Origin: Natrialbaceae archaeon
Lineage (GTDB): Archaea; Halobacteriota; Halobacteria; Halobacteriales; Natrialbaceae
Length of the DNA: 64,000 nt
Assembly: GCA_003559215.1 (NCBI GenBank)
Contig: PWMF01000217.1
Location: 1 to 64,000 of the forward strand
Direction of reading: 5' to 3'
Shown: in pieces, positions 33,046 through 41,078 of the stretch
Layout of the letters: each line of letters starts with the position of its first letter
Numbering within the stretch: the stretch's first letter is position 1
Notes under the pieces: model-generated
What the model saw: the letters and a program-made list of their open reading frames with translations, nothing else
What the model was told of the DNA's origin: nothing
The model's database searches: none
Position numbers and translations under genes: made by a program

Positions 33046-33372
33046 TCAACGGCTCCGGAGCCGCTCGAGCGTCGATCGGGGATCGAGGCCGGACGATCGG
33101 TCGGCGTCGGTACCGTCGTCCGTCGCGTCGTCGCGTTCCGTCTCGGTCCCGTCGTCCCGTCCGAGTCGACGCCGAGCCCACGCCCGCGGCCCGCCGATAC
33201 GGTTGACGAGGTAGGTCGGGAAGTAGAGCACGAGCAGCCCGAAAAAGAGGAAGCTCGCACCCCAGGCGTAGCGCCCCGCGAAGAGGTAGTTCGCGGCGAG
33301 GAAAAACAGCGGTCCGGCGAGCGAGAAGCCGGCCGCGGTCTGTAACATCCAGAGGATTCCTGGTCCCTTCAT
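33046..33372 (-). CDS. Small membrane protein downstream of the GTPase gene
   Basis: The 108-residue product from 'MKGPGILWMLQTAAGFSLAGPLFFLAANYLFAGRYAWGASFLFFGLLVLYFPTYLVNRIGG' has two membrane segments and a charged, disordered tail. No family is named with confidence. It begins 13 nt after the stop of the NOG1-type GTPase gene and is probably co-transcribed. The track's longer start is inside that gene's end. Confidence 0.75.
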   Translation of the reverse strand: MKGPGILWMLQTAAGFSLAGPLFFLAANYLFAGRYAWGASFLFFGLLVLYFPTYLVNRIGGPRAWARRRLGRDDGTETERDDATDDGTDADRSSGLDPRSTLERLRSR

Positions 33373-33385
33373 CGTCCTGTGGTGT

Positions 33386-34369
33386 TCACTCCTCGAACGG
33401 CAGTTCCGGTTCGTAGCCGATCGCCTCGACGGCCGCATCGAGGACGGTCTCGACGTTCTCGCCGGTCTCGACGCTCATCTCGTAGTCGGCGGCGACGTCG
33501 GCCGTCCAATGCTCGGCGCGGTCGACCTTGTTCGCGACTGTGAACACGGGAACGTCCTCGAACTGCGCGGCGATGGCGTCCCGAAGCTCGAGTTGGGACT
33601 CGATCGGATACCCGCACTCGCCGCTGGGGTCGAGCACGACGAGCATGCAGTCGGCGAGGTGTTCGATCGCGCTCACCGCCTGCGATTCGATCTCGTTTCG
33701 ATCCTGCGGCGGGCGGTCGAGCAGGCCGGGCGTGTCAACGATCTGGTAGCGAATGTGGTCTCGTTCGAAGTGACCCAGCCCGATCCCCTTCGTCGTGAAC
33801 GGATAGGAGGCGGTCTCGCCGCGGGCGTTCGTGACGTCGTTGACGAACGACGACTTCCCGACGTTGGGATAGCCCGCGACGACGATCGTCGGCTCGTCGG
33901 GGTTGATCTCGGGGAGGTCCCGCAGGTCGTTGCGCGACTCGTTGATGTACAGCAGTTCGTCGTCGATCTGTTCGACGATGTCCGCGAGCCGAGCGAACGC
34001 CTGCTTGCGGTGCTTGCGCGCGGTGTCGATGTCGGTCTTTCGTAGCTTCGGCTGGTACTCCTGGTGGATCTCGCGGGCCTTGCGGCTGGCCCACATCGTC
34101 TCCGAGAGGCTCTGGCGCAGGCGGTCCACGTCGACGATCGCGTCCGCGATCTCGTAGTAGAACGGGTGGACGTCGTCCTCGTAGGCGAAGTCGGGCCAGG
34201 CCGTGACGACGTTCTCCAGGTTGTCGGAGATGATGTTCGCCGCGGTCTGCAGCATCGACTGCTGGGCCTCGAGGCCGCCCTTGGCCTTGCCGGCCCGCGC
34301 CGCCCGCGAGAACGCCTTGTCGATCAGCTCTTCCGACGTGGGCGTGGTCGGAAGGTCTTCGAAAATCAT
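33386..34369 (-). CDS. NOG1-type GTPase
   Basis: The product has 327 residues from 'MIFEDLPTTPTSEELIDKAFSRAARAG'. The helical N-terminal region typical of Nog1 ('TWPDFAYEDDVHPFYYEIADAIVDVDRLRQSLSETMWASRKAREI') precedes a GTPase domain with G1 'GYPNVGKSSFVNDVTN', G3 'DTPGLLDRP' and G4 'NKVDRAE'. Nog1 proteins assist large-subunit ribosome assembly. The C-terminal part of eukaryotic Nog1 is absent, as in other archaea. The track ORF start lies 202 codons too far upstream. Confidence 0.93.
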   Translation of the reverse strand: MIFEDLPTTPTSEELIDKAFSRAARAGKAKGGLEAQQSMLQTAANIISDNLENVVTAWPDFAYEDDVHPFYYEIADAIVDVDRLRQSLSETMWASRKAREIHQEYQPKLRKTDIDTARKHRKQAFARLADIVEQIDDELLYINESRNDLRDLPEINPDEPTIVVAGYPNVGKSSFVNDVTNARGETASYPFTTKGIGLGHFERDHIRYQIVDTPGLLDRPPQDRNEIESQAVSAIEHLADCMLVVLDPSGECGYPIESQLELRDAIAAQFEDVPVFTVANKVDRAEHWTADVAADYEMSVETGENVETVLDAAVEAIGYEPELPFEE

Positions 34370-34510
34370 GCCTCCAGCTAGAACCTGCGGTCGTAAAAGG
34401 TCGTTCGTTATGGCGCGGCCCTCGCGAGAGCTCCGTCCGACGACCCGACGGGTTGTATCCCGCAATATCCACGCCGAGGGCTTATGTCCGCTCGCGTCCG
34501 ACGGATCGGT

Positions 34511-34912
34511 ATGACAGACTGGCGTTCCGTCATCATCGGTTTTCTCGTCATCACCGTTCTCGGGATCGTCGGGCTCACGCTGCCGGGCGTCGGCCAGCTC
34601 GCTGCAGGACTGATCGGCGGGTTCGTCGCCGGCTACCTCGCCGGCGGGGGGCTCGGACGCGGGTTCTGGCACGGGCTGCTCGCCGGCGCCCTCGGTGGAA
34701 TCGTCGCCGGCGTGATCGTCGCGCTCGTCGTCGGCGTCGCCGGCTGGGCCGGCGGGCCGATCGGCGGCGCCATCAGCGGTCTCGCCGGGGTCGGGATCTT
34801 CCTGTTCGCGCTGGCGCTGTCGTTTATTATGGCCCTCGAGAGTGCGATCGCGGGCGCGATCGGCGGCCTGTTCAACTCGGGCGGATCCGAACCCGCCGGC
34901 CGACGGTACTAG
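34511..34912 (+). CDS. DUF5518 membrane protein
   Basis: The 133-residue product is almost all hydrophobic with Gly-rich helices: 'VIIGFLVITVLGIVGLTLPGVGQLAAGLIGGFVAGYLAGGGLGRGFWHGLLAGALGGIVAGVIVALVVGVAGWAGGPIGGAIS'. It resembles the haloarchaeal DUF5518 family with about four membrane spans. The ATG at 34511 is used; the track start adds nine residues without homology. Function is unknown. It is divergent from the NOG1-type gene. Confidence 0.85.
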   Translation: MTDWRSVIIGFLVITVLGIVGLTLPGVGQLAAGLIGGFVAGYLAGGGLGRGFWHGLLAGALGGIVAGVIVALVVGVAGWAGGPIGGAISGLAGVGIFLFALALSFIMALESAIAGAIGGLFNSGGSEPAGRRY

Positions 34913-35014
34913 CGCCGTCACTGCCCGTCCTGAAGCGACTCGAACGCGGCCCGCTCGCCCGATCCCTCGCTGCATGTGGACGCCGAACCGACACTACACC
35001 GGCACCGGCGGACA

Positions 35015-35171
35015 TTAGCCCAAGCGCGTGTGGAACAGGAACGCTACGATGACCGCCGGCATCGCAACGAACCGCCAGTCGACCGTCGCATCCAGCCCCA
35101 GAAAAGCAAGCTCAGCACCGAGGTGTTCGCCTCGAGGGCGCGTTCGATATCCCACTCCCGATCGAGTTCGG
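35015..35171 (-). pseudogene. Frameshifted C-terminal remnant of a DUF2892-like protein
   Basis: Immediately past the stop of the copper-binding gene, one minus frame reads 'LTELDREWDIERALEANTSVLSLL'. A one-base shift then continues 'FLGLDATVDWRFVAMPAVIVAFLFHTRLG' to a TAA at 35015. Joined, this resembles the C-terminal half of haloarchaeal DUF2892-type membrane proteins ('REWDvERaLEAN...LGATVDrRFvALPAVV..FLLQHAL'), recalled from memory. The start and N-terminal part are missing and there is a frameshift. The junction abuts the upstream stop codon, suggesting a deletion. Confidence 0.6.
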
Positions 35172-35519
35172 TCAGGCAGACGCCATCTCGCGGCAGCTCT
35201 CGACGCACTGGGGCAGGATCTCCGCGCAGGCCTGACAGTGGTCGTGGTCGTGCCCTTCGCACTCCTCGGCGCACTCCTCGCAGAGATCCGCACAGAGCTC
35301 GCCTAACTCCTCGTGGTAACTCGAGTTGCGAGCCATGAACCGGGCGTGTAGCGAGGCGATGTCGGCCACGTCCCGGCAGAGCCGGATACAGCGGGCCATC
35401 TCCTCGCCCTCGTCGACGCAGGCGTCGGCACACCACTCACAGACCTGTGCGGCCTCGAGGCAGTTGTCGATACACTCCTGCATGTGGTCGTCGGCGTGTT
35501 CGATCTGTTCGACTGTCAT
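35172..35519 (-). CDS. Cys-rich four-helix-bundle copper-binding protein
   Basis: The product has 115 residues and many Cys spaced as in Csp-type copper-storage proteins: 'MQECIDNCLEAAQVCEWCADACVDE', 'MARCIRLCRDVADIASLHARFM', 'LCADLCEECAEECEGHDHDHCQACAEILPQCVESCREMA'. The Cys residues face the core of a four-helix bundle and bind Cu(I). No signal peptide is seen, so it should act in the cytoplasm. It is followed directly by a decayed gene. Confidence 0.93.
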   Translation of the reverse strand: MTVEQIEHADDHMQECIDNCLEAAQVCEWCADACVDEGEEMARCIRLCRDVADIASLHARFMARNSSYHEELGELCADLCEECAEECEGHDHDHCQACAEILPQCVESCREMASA

Positions 35520-35599
35520 GCAGACACCCCCACACCGATCAGCGCTATCAATCTGGGCCGGGCGGCTGCAAGCGTCCGGCCCGTCGACGCTGGGACCGT

Positions 35600-35884
35600 C
35601 TAGCGCCGCGCCTCGAGTTCGGCCTCGAGCTCCTCGAGATCCATATCCTTCATCGACAGCAACACGAGCAGGTGGTAGACGATGTCGGCGGCTTCGTAGG
35701 CAATCTCGTCGCGGTCATCGTCCTTGGCCGCGAGGACGAGTTCGGTGCTCTCCTCGCCGAGTTTCTCGAGCACCGCGTTCTCCCCTTTTTCGTGGGTGAA
35801 CAGCGACGCGGTGTAGGAGTCCTCGGGTAGCGTTTCCTTGCGATCCTCGATAACGGCGAACAGGGCTTCGAGCGTGTCGTCCAT
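35600..35884 (-). CDS. hisE: Phosphoribosyl-ATP pyrophosphatase
   Basis: The 94-residue protein is the MazG-like HisE: 'TLEALFAVIEDRKETLPEDSYTASLFTHEKGENAVLEKLGEESTELVLAAKDDDRDEIAYEAADIVYHLLVLLSMKDMDLEELEAELEAR'. The EExxE...ExxD metal-binding helices are present. It hydrolyses phosphoribosyl-ATP in histidine synthesis. Its ATG directly abuts the stop of the bifunctional-nuclease gene, so the two are co-transcribed. Confidence 0.96.
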   Translation of the reverse strand: MDDTLEALFAVIEDRKETLPEDSYTASLFTHEKGENAVLEKLGEESTELVLAAKDDDRDEIAYEAADIVYHLLVLLSMKDMDLEELEAELEARR

Positions 35885-36352
35885 TCAGAACTCACCGGAG
35901 ACGTCACGGATCGATTCGAGGTGCTCGAACTTTTCCCTGTCGTCTCGGCCGTCTTCGAAGACGTCCTCGGTGACCTCGATGGGAGCGTTCGTCCGGGCGG
36001 CGAGCGCGAGCGAGTCGCTCGGGCGCGCGTCGATCACTGTCTCACCGCGGGGCGTCTGGAGGTGGAGGTCGGCGATGTAGGTGCCACCCCGGTCGTCGGC
36101 CGCAGACTCGATCTCGCTGACGACGACGCGCTCGATCCGGCTGCCGAGTTCCTCCATGACGTCGAGCAACAGGTCGTGGGTCAACGGCCGCCCGATGTCC
36201 TCGGCCTCGAGGCCGCGATCGATACTGACGGCCTCGTTGAACCCGATGAAGATCGGGACGACGTCGTCCTCGTCCTCGACCTCGAGGACGACGACGGGCA
36301 CCGGCCCTTGCGGCGTTCCCGCGACGCGGACGGCGTCGATAGCTGCATCCAT
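35885..36352 (-). CDS. Bifunctional nuclease family (BFN/DUF151) protein
   Basis: The 155-residue product carries the BFN domain: 'AAIDAVRVAGTPQGPVPVVVLEVEDEDDVVPIFIGFNEAVSIDRGLEAEDIGRPLTHDLLLDVMEELGSRIERVVVSEI' and 'TYIADLHLQTPRGETVIDARPSDSLALAARTNAPIEV'. The Bacterial/plant family shows nuclease activity; activity in archaea is not established. The ATG at 36352 is chosen as the domain start. It sits between pdxT and hisE on the same strand. Confidence 0.92.
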   Translation of the reverse strand: MDAAIDAVRVAGTPQGPVPVVVLEVEDEDDVVPIFIGFNEAVSIDRGLEAEDIGRPLTHDLLLDVMEELGSRIERVVVSEIESAADDRGGTYIADLHLQTPRGETVIDARPSDSLALAARTNAPIEVTEDVFEDGRDDREKFEHLESIRDVSGEF

Positions 36353-36450
36353 AGACGGACCGACGTGTGGCAGCGGAAAAACGTGTTCGGTCGCATGTGC
36401 TTGCACGAGCGGCGACGGCCCGCCGCGAGATTCGAGATCGGTCGGGCGAA

Positions 36451-37068
36451 CTACGCGGAACCCTCGAGTTCCGGTCCGATCGACTCTTCGTTCTCGAAGA
36501 AGGCCAGGCCGTGGAGCCGGCTGTCGGGGGTCAACTCGGGGTGGAAGGCGGTGGCAACGACGGGGCCGTCCCGCACCGCGACCGGACGGCCGTCCCAGCG
36601 TGCGAGCACGTCGGCGTCGCCGACGTCGTCGACGGCGGGCGCGCGGATGAACACCGCCGGGAACGGTTCGGCGAGCCCGTCGATCTCGAGGGGCGCCTCG
36701 AAGCTGTCCTTCTGTCGCCCGAAGGCGTTGCGCTCGACCGACGCGTCGATCAGGCCGAGCTCGTCGACGCGGTCGTCGTTCGCGTCGCTCGAGGCGACGA
36801 TCAGGCCGGCACAAGTCGCAAGCAGGGGCTTCTCGGCCGCGACGTGGCCGCGGATTTCACCGGCGATCCCCTCGCCGTGGACGAGCCGCGAGATCGTCGT
36901 CGACTCGCCGCCGGGCATCGCGAGCAGGTCGCAGTCAGGGACGATCCCCGACTCGCGGATCTCGCGGACGGTAACCTCCCGCCCGTGGGCTCGCGCGGCG
37001 CGCTCGATCGCGTCGGCGTGTGCGTCGACGTTGCCCTGAACGGCGACGACGCCGGCGGTCAGTGACAT
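36451..37068 (-). CDS. pdxT: Pyridoxal 5'-phosphate synthase glutaminase subunit
   Basis: The product has 205 residues. 'AGVVAVQGNVDAHADAIERAARAHG', 'LLAMPGGESTTISRLVHGEGI', the catalytic Cys in 'PLLATCAGLIVASSD' and His in 'TAFHPELTPDSRLHG' are all PdxT. It frees ammonia from glutamine for the PdxS synthase to make PLP; pdxS is not in this window. It lies 109 nt after the Sec61-beta gene. Confidence 0.96.
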   Translation of the reverse strand: MSLTAGVVAVQGNVDAHADAIERAARAHGREVTVREIRESGIVPDCDLLAMPGGESTTISRLVHGEGIAGEIRGHVAAEKPLLATCAGLIVASSDANDDRVDELGLIDASVERNAFGRQKDSFEAPLEIDGLAEPFPAVFIRAPAVDDVGDADVLARWDGRPVAVRDGPVVATAFHPELTPDSRLHGLAFFENEESIGPELEGSA

Positions 37069-37177
37069 GGCTGTCGGGTACGGAGCGGACGGTCAAAAAC
37101 GCCGCGTCACGGATGCGGCTCGAGCGCTCCGGCGGCGTGGCTATCGAAACGCTCGTCGATAACGGCGGGGGCGAGGA

Positions 37178-37339
37178 CTAGGAGACGAAGATCAGCAACT
37201 GGACGAGCACGCCCAGCATGATCCCCGTTGCGATGACCGTCTTCGGGTCGACACGGATCGCGTTCGAGTCCTCTGCGTCGAAGTACCGGACGAGTCCGGC
37301 ACTGGACATCAGCCCACCGGAGTTCTGTCCTCTGTCCAT
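37178..37339 (-). CDS. secG: Preprotein translocase Sec61-beta (SecG) subunit
   Basis: This 53-residue protein is too short for the ORF track. It reads '[53 protein letters not shown]' (two pieces under 20 identify it: '[20 protein letters not shown]' and '[20 protein letters not shown]'), the archaeal Sec61-beta pattern of a cytosolic loop and one C-terminal membrane helix. It is a non-essential part of the SecYE-beta channel. It is immediately upstream of pdxT. Confidence 0.95.
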   Translation of the reverse strand: MDRGQNSGGLMSSAGLVRYFDAEDSNAIRVDPKTVIATGIMLGVLVQLLIFVS

Positions 37340-37678
37340 ACGTACACCATCGGGTCGGGCTGAACTAAAGCTTTCGACGGTCGAACTGGTTCGGTGGGGG
37401 TGGCGCTAGCGTTCACGAGTTCCCCGTCGAACGGACGCTCGCGGCCGCCGCGGACGGCCTCGAGACCGACCCGGTCTGGATTGACGCCGATGGCGACCGC
37501 CATCACCGACGCCGAGCGGACCTGCGTCGACCGTCGACGCGAGACGCTGCTCGAGGGCTCGTTCGCCGACTGGCTCGCGTGACGACGGCGGGGATCAGCC
37601 CGCGGCGTCCGCGAAGCCGGCGCGAACCCCCGAGTGGGAAACCCTTATGCGCGGCGCGTGGCAAGTACCCCTGATCAC
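37340..37678. other. Gap between secG and thioredoxin with a possible frameshifted gene remnant
   Basis: On the plus strand, one frame reads 'VHEFPVERTLAAAADGLETDPVWIDADGD' with good codon bias (about 37411-37500). After a shift of one base the next frame reads 'TDAERTCVDRRRETLLEGSFADWLA' and stops at 37580-37582. Together they look like the end of a lost gene broken by a frameshift. No family is recognised. The rest of the gap holds the thioredoxin promoter. Confidence 0.4.
37643..37650 (+). promoter_or_regulatory. TATA element of thioredoxin gene
   Basis: The sequence 'ccttatgc' lies about 32 nt upstream of the ATG, preceded by 'gggaaa' that fits a B-recognition element. This suggests a transcript with a very short leader. 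Confidence 0.5.
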
Positions 37679-37948
37679 ATGTCCGTCACGCTCAAGGACT
37701 TCTACGCCGACTGGTGTGGCCCCTGCAAGACCCAGGACCCGATCCTCGAGGAGCTCGAGGACGACTGGGAGGGGCGCTTCGATGTCGAGAAGGTAAACGT
37801 CGACGAACAGCAGGACGTCGCCAACGAGTATCAGGTCCGGTCGCTGCCGACCCTGATCATCGAGAACGACGACGGCGTCGTCGAGCGCTTCGTCGGCGTC
37901 ACCCAGCGCGAGGACCTCGAGGACGCCCTCGAAGACGCCGGCGCGTAG
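37679..37948 (+). CDS. Thioredoxin
   Basis: The product has 89 residues with the active site in 'LKDFYADWCGPCKTQDPILEELE' (WCGPC). 'VDEQQDVANEYQVRSLPTLIIENDDGVVERFVGVTQREDLEDAL' is the rest of the fold, with cis-Pro in 'RSLPTL'. It is the shortest credible start; the track start adds a poorly conserved segment. Thiol-disulfide exchange is expected. Confidence 0.95.
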   Translation: MSVTLKDFYADWCGPCKTQDPILEELEDDWEGRFDVEKVNVDEQQDVANEYQVRSLPTLIIENDDGVVERFVGVTQREDLEDALEDAGA

Positions 37949-38118
37949 CCCGCCGATCAGTAGACGTTTCTTTCGCCGTTTTACCGCCGATAGCGTGTCG
38001 TGGGCTTCGACTCCCTCCTGGTGGAGAGACGGCGAACGGTCGTCAGATTGCCGAGGGTATTTCAATGCCTGAAATAACAGGCCGTGACTGGATGGGGCCA
38101 GCGTTCACAGCTACGTAT

Positions 38119-38601
38119 ATGTCGGATGGTGCCGGTGGACTGCCAGCTACGCTGGAGATCTTACTCGTCGAGGACAACCCGGGGGACGTGCGGTTGACGA
38201 AAGAAGCGTTGCGAACGACGTCGATCGACCACACGTTCCACGTCGTCAACGACGGGAGCGACGCGCTCGACTTTCTTTACCGCCGCGGGGAGTTCGCCGA
38301 CGCACCCCGCCCCGATCTCGTCCTGCTCGATTTCAAGCTGCCGCGGCTGAACGGCGACGAGGTCGCGACCGAAATCGAGGGAACGCCCTCGATCGAGGAA
38401 ATCCCGCTGGTCGTGCTCACGGGCCACCCCGCACAGGATCGAGTGCTCGGGCTCGACGAACTTCCCGTCGACGACGCGATCACGAAACCCGTCGACGCCG
38501 ACGGGTTCCTCGAGACGCTGCGTTCGCTGGAGGCGTCGTGGTCCAGCGCCGAACTCGAGACCGAATCCGTGACGACGTCCGAATCCGAGCCCGCCCGTTA
38601 G
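38119..38601 (+). CDS. Stand-alone response regulator (REC domain)
   Basis: The REC fold covers nearly all 160 residues: 'EILLVEDNPGDVRLTKEALRTTSIDHTFHVVNDGSDALDFLYRRGEF', phospho-acceptor Asp in 'PDLVLLDFKLPRLNGDEV' and Lys in 'VDDAITKPVDADGFLETLRSLE'. No output domain is attached. The start is uncertain: ATG at 38119 (MSDGAGGLPATLEILL) or in-frame ATG at 38065. It ends in a 4-nt overlap with the convergent npdG-like gene. No histidine kinase lies beside it. Confidence 0.9.
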   Translation: MSDGAGGLPATLEILLVEDNPGDVRLTKEALRTTSIDHTFHVVNDGSDALDFLYRRGEFADAPRPDLVLLDFKLPRLNGDEVATEIEGTPSIEEIPLVVLTGHPAQDRVLGLDELPVDDAITKPVDADGFLETLRSLEASWSSAELETESVTTSESEPAR

Positions 38602-39266
38602 TGAAACGTCACGCCGACGTCGTGGAGGTCGTCGTTGTACCGGGCGATGTTGATTACGAGCGGCGTGACGCTCTCGACCTCGGCCGCGTTCGCCAGCGGA
38701 CCGACGTCGAGCGCCCGGAGTCCCTCGATCTCCTCGGTCAGCGCGATCACTCGTTCTTTCGCGTCGGAATCGTCGCCGACGACGAGCGTGTCCAGATCGA
38801 GTTCGAGCTCGAGTTCCGAGAGCGCGCCGGCCGCGAGGTTGTGAAAGGCGCCGACGACCGGCACCTCGTCGGGCGCACGCTTCGCGACGAGTTCGGTGAC
38901 GCTGCCGGCGCTCGGGGGGTGGTAGTGGAGCCCGTCGTCGTCGCCCTGCATGCCAACAGCCGGTGTGACCAGCGTGGTGTCCTCGTCGAGGACGTCCGCG
39001 ACGGACTCGACCGTATCACCGACGTAGTACGGCGGGACCGAGAGCACGACGACGTCGGCGCGGTCCGCGGCCATCTCGTTGACGAAGCCCTTCAGGTTCG
39101 AGTCCGCACCGATCGCCTCGAGGACGTCCTCGTACTCCGCAACCGCGTCGCGGGCCTTCTCGGGATCTCGAGAGCCGATGAGGATCTCGTGGTCAGTATC
39201 TCGCGCGAATCGAAGCGCGAGCCCCTCGCCGATGTCGCCGGTACCGCCCAGTAGTGCGATTCGCAT
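38598..39266 (-). CDS. npdG: F420H2:NADP+ oxidoreductase-like (NpdG)
   Basis: The product has 222 residues with an N-terminal Rossmann 'MRIALLGGTGDIGEGLALRFARDTDHEILIGSRDPEKARDAV'. Then come 'ADVVVLSVPPYYVGDTVESVADVLDEDTTLVTPAVGM', 'PVVGAFHNLAAGALSELE' and 'PLANAAEVESVTPLVINIARYN', the F420H2:NADP+ oxidoreductase pattern. It exchanges electrons between F420 and NADP(H), linking to the F420 genes at 13-15 kb. Confidence 0.9.
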   Translation of the reverse strand: MRIALLGGTGDIGEGLALRFARDTDHEILIGSRDPEKARDAVAEYEDVLEAIGADSNLKGFVNEMAADRADVVVLSVPPYYVGDTVESVADVLDEDTTLVTPAVGMQGDDDGLHYHPPSAGSVTELVAKRAPDEVPVVGAFHNLAAGALSELELELDLDTLVVGDDSDAKERVIALTEEIEGLRALDVGPLANAAEVESVTPLVINIARYNDDLHDVGVTFH

Positions 39267-39333
39267 ACGCCTCTCTCGGGACGGCAGCCGAATAAAACGG
39301 TGGGGGTCGGCCGATCTCGCCGGGTTCTCGACG

Positions 39334-39822
39334 TCAGTAGTCGCTCTGATTGCTGTAGATGCGTTCGTGGCTGTGGGTGTAGATCTCGACGATATTCCCC
39401 CAAGGGTCCTTACAGTAGGTCATTCGGTAGGGCTGGTCGGGAAACAGCTCCCAGATCTCAGTGTGGTGTTCGCCGCCGCTGTCTGCGATCTCGGCCGCGA
39501 GCGATTCGATCTCCGGGTCGATGACACAAATGTGGAAGTAGCCGGCGTCGGACGGCTCCGGATCGGGGCCCGACTCGGTATCGTCGAACTCGAACAGCTC
39601 GATCGCGACCTGGTTGCCCGTCGCAACGTGGGCGATCGAGACGGTCTCGAACTCGCCCAGTACGTCCGCACAGAGCCTTCCGATGTGGTCCTCGCCGTGG
39701 TCGACCTCGACGGGGCCCATGATCGTCTCGAAGCCGAGGACGTCCTCGTACCACTCGATCGCCGCCTCGATGTCCGGAACGGTGACGCCGACGTGTGCCA
39801 CTCCACGGGGGTAACGAGCCAT
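39334..39822 (-). CDS. VOC family protein (glyoxalase/dioxygenase fold)
   Basis: The product has 162 residues from 'MARYPRGVAHVGVTVPDIEAAIEWYEDVLGFETIMGPVEV'. A second half ends 'HHTEIWELFPDQPYRMTYCKDPWGNIVEIYTHSHERIY', where the late Glu and the early His would coordinate a metal. This is a vicinal-oxygen-chelate protein; substrate unknown. The ATG chosen begins the domain; nine track residues upstream are not conserved-looking. Confidence 0.85.
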   Translation of the reverse strand: MARYPRGVAHVGVTVPDIEAAIEWYEDVLGFETIMGPVEVDHGEDHIGRLCADVLGEFETVSIAHVATGNQVAIELFEFDDTESGPDPEPSDAGYFHICVIDPEIESLAAEIADSGGEHHTEIWELFPDQPYRMTYCKDPWGNIVEIYTHSHERIYSNQSDY

Positions 39823-39880
39823 ATCAAATACTGCGGTTGCTCGCGGCAAGTGCTCTCGCCCGGCAGCTGACGTCCCAGTA

Positions 39881-40138
39881 TTAGGGCGCGTCGTGGTCCT
39901 CGGGGTTCATCGCCTCGCCGACGTTACCGTCGTAGGCGTCGCGCTCCTCGATCTCCCGAATCCGCTGATCGAGGCGGTCCTCGAGGGCCTGTCGGCGCTC
40001 CTCGTCGACGTCGGCGTCGGTGCTCATCGCCTCGAGGTCGCGCTTTGCCGTCTGGAGCACCGAGATCGCCTCCTCCTGCTCGAGGTCCTCGACGCGGCCC
40101 AGGTTCCGTTCGACGTCGTCGAGTGTCGTGTCTGTCAT
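39881..40138 (-). CDS. Small helical acidic protein (85 aa)
   Basis: The 85-residue product is entirely charged and helical ('TLDDVERNLGRVEDLEQEEAISVLQTAKRDLEAM', 'EERRQALEDRLDQRIREIEERDAYDGNVGEAMNPEDHDAP'), with heptad-like spacing suggesting a coiled coil. No family is named. Start is ATG at 40138. It is divergent from the GDPD gene. Confidence 0.75.
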   Translation of the reverse strand: MTDTTLDDVERNLGRVEDLEQEEAISVLQTAKRDLEAMSTDADVDEERRQALEDRLDQRIREIEERDAYDGNVGEAMNPEDHDAP

Positions 40139-40237
40139 ACGCACTCCGTTCGGCCGGTAGCGTATTGAAAGGCGGCCCGGCAGGCGAACACCCGGCCGAG
40201 CGGAGCCACCATGAGGCTCGCGGTCGTGGGGTGGAGT

Positions 40238-41077
40238 ATGACCGACCCTGCCGTGATCGCCCACCGCGGCTACGCCGGTATCGAGCCCGAGAACACCGTC
40301 GCCGCGGCGGTCGCCGCCGCCGACCACAAGGGAACCGCGATGATCGAGATCGACGTCCAGCCCGCCGCCTGCGGGACTCCGGTCGTCTTCCACGACGAGC
40401 GCCTCGAGGGAACGCGGGACGGCCGACCCGTAACCGACGCTTCGGGGTTTGTTCGGGAGACATCCCTCGAGACGCTCGAATCGCTGTCGGTGCTGGGAAC
40501 CGACGAATCGATCCCGACGCTTTCGGCGCTGCTCGAGGCCGTTCCGGAGACGGTCGGGATCAACGTCGAACTGAAGAACCCCGGGACGACCGAGCTGCGG
40601 GTCGGCGAGTCCCTTCCCGAGGACGACCGCGAGCGACGACGCGAGGTGTGGCAACCGTTCGTCGCGCACGTCCTGGAGGACTGCGAGACCTTCGACGGCG
40701 AACTCCTCTTCTCCTCGTTCTGCGAGGGCGCCCTCGCCGCCCTTCGAGATGCCGCCGACTACGCGGCCGCGCCGCTCGTCTGGGACGATCTCGAGGCCGG
40801 CGTCGAGATCGCGCGCCGGTACGACTGCGAGGCGATCCACCCGCCACGGAACGCGATCGCGGGGACCGCGCTCGCGAGCGAACCCTACTACGGGCTCTCG
40901 ACGAGCGAGCCCGAGATCGACGTCGTCGAGGTGGCCCACGAGGAGGGACGGGCGGTCAACGTCTGGACCGTCGATAGCTGGCTCCAGTTCGACGAACTCG
41001 CCGCGGCGAGCGTCGACGGGATCGTCGCTGACTACCCCGGCCTCGAGGCGAGGACAGGGGCGGGGCTCGCCCGGTAG
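40238..41077 (+). CDS. Glycerophosphodiester phosphodiesterase
   Basis: The product has 279 residues: 'VIAHRGYAGIEPENTVAAAVAAADHKGTAMIEIDVQPAACGTPVVFHDERLEGTRDGR' holds the His-Arg, Glu and Asp of the GDPD active site, and 'IGINVELKN' appears in the middle. The rest is TIM barrel ('NVWTVDSWLQFDELAAASVDGIVADYPG'). It releases glycerol-3-phosphate from glycerophosphodiesters. The ATG at MTDPAV is preferred over the track start nine codons upstream. Confidence 0.94.
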   Translation: MTDPAVIAHRGYAGIEPENTVAAAVAAADHKGTAMIEIDVQPAACGTPVVFHDERLEGTRDGRPVTDASGFVRETSLETLESLSVLGTDESIPTLSALLEAVPETVGINVELKNPGTTELRVGESLPEDDRERRREVWQPFVAHVLEDCETFDGELLFSSFCEGALAALRDAADYAAAPLVWDDLEAGVEIARRYDCEAIHPPRNAIAGTALASEPYYGLSTSEPEIDVVEVAHEEGRAVNVWTVDSWLQFDELAAASVDGIVADYPGLEARTGAGLAR

Positions 41078-41078
41078 C

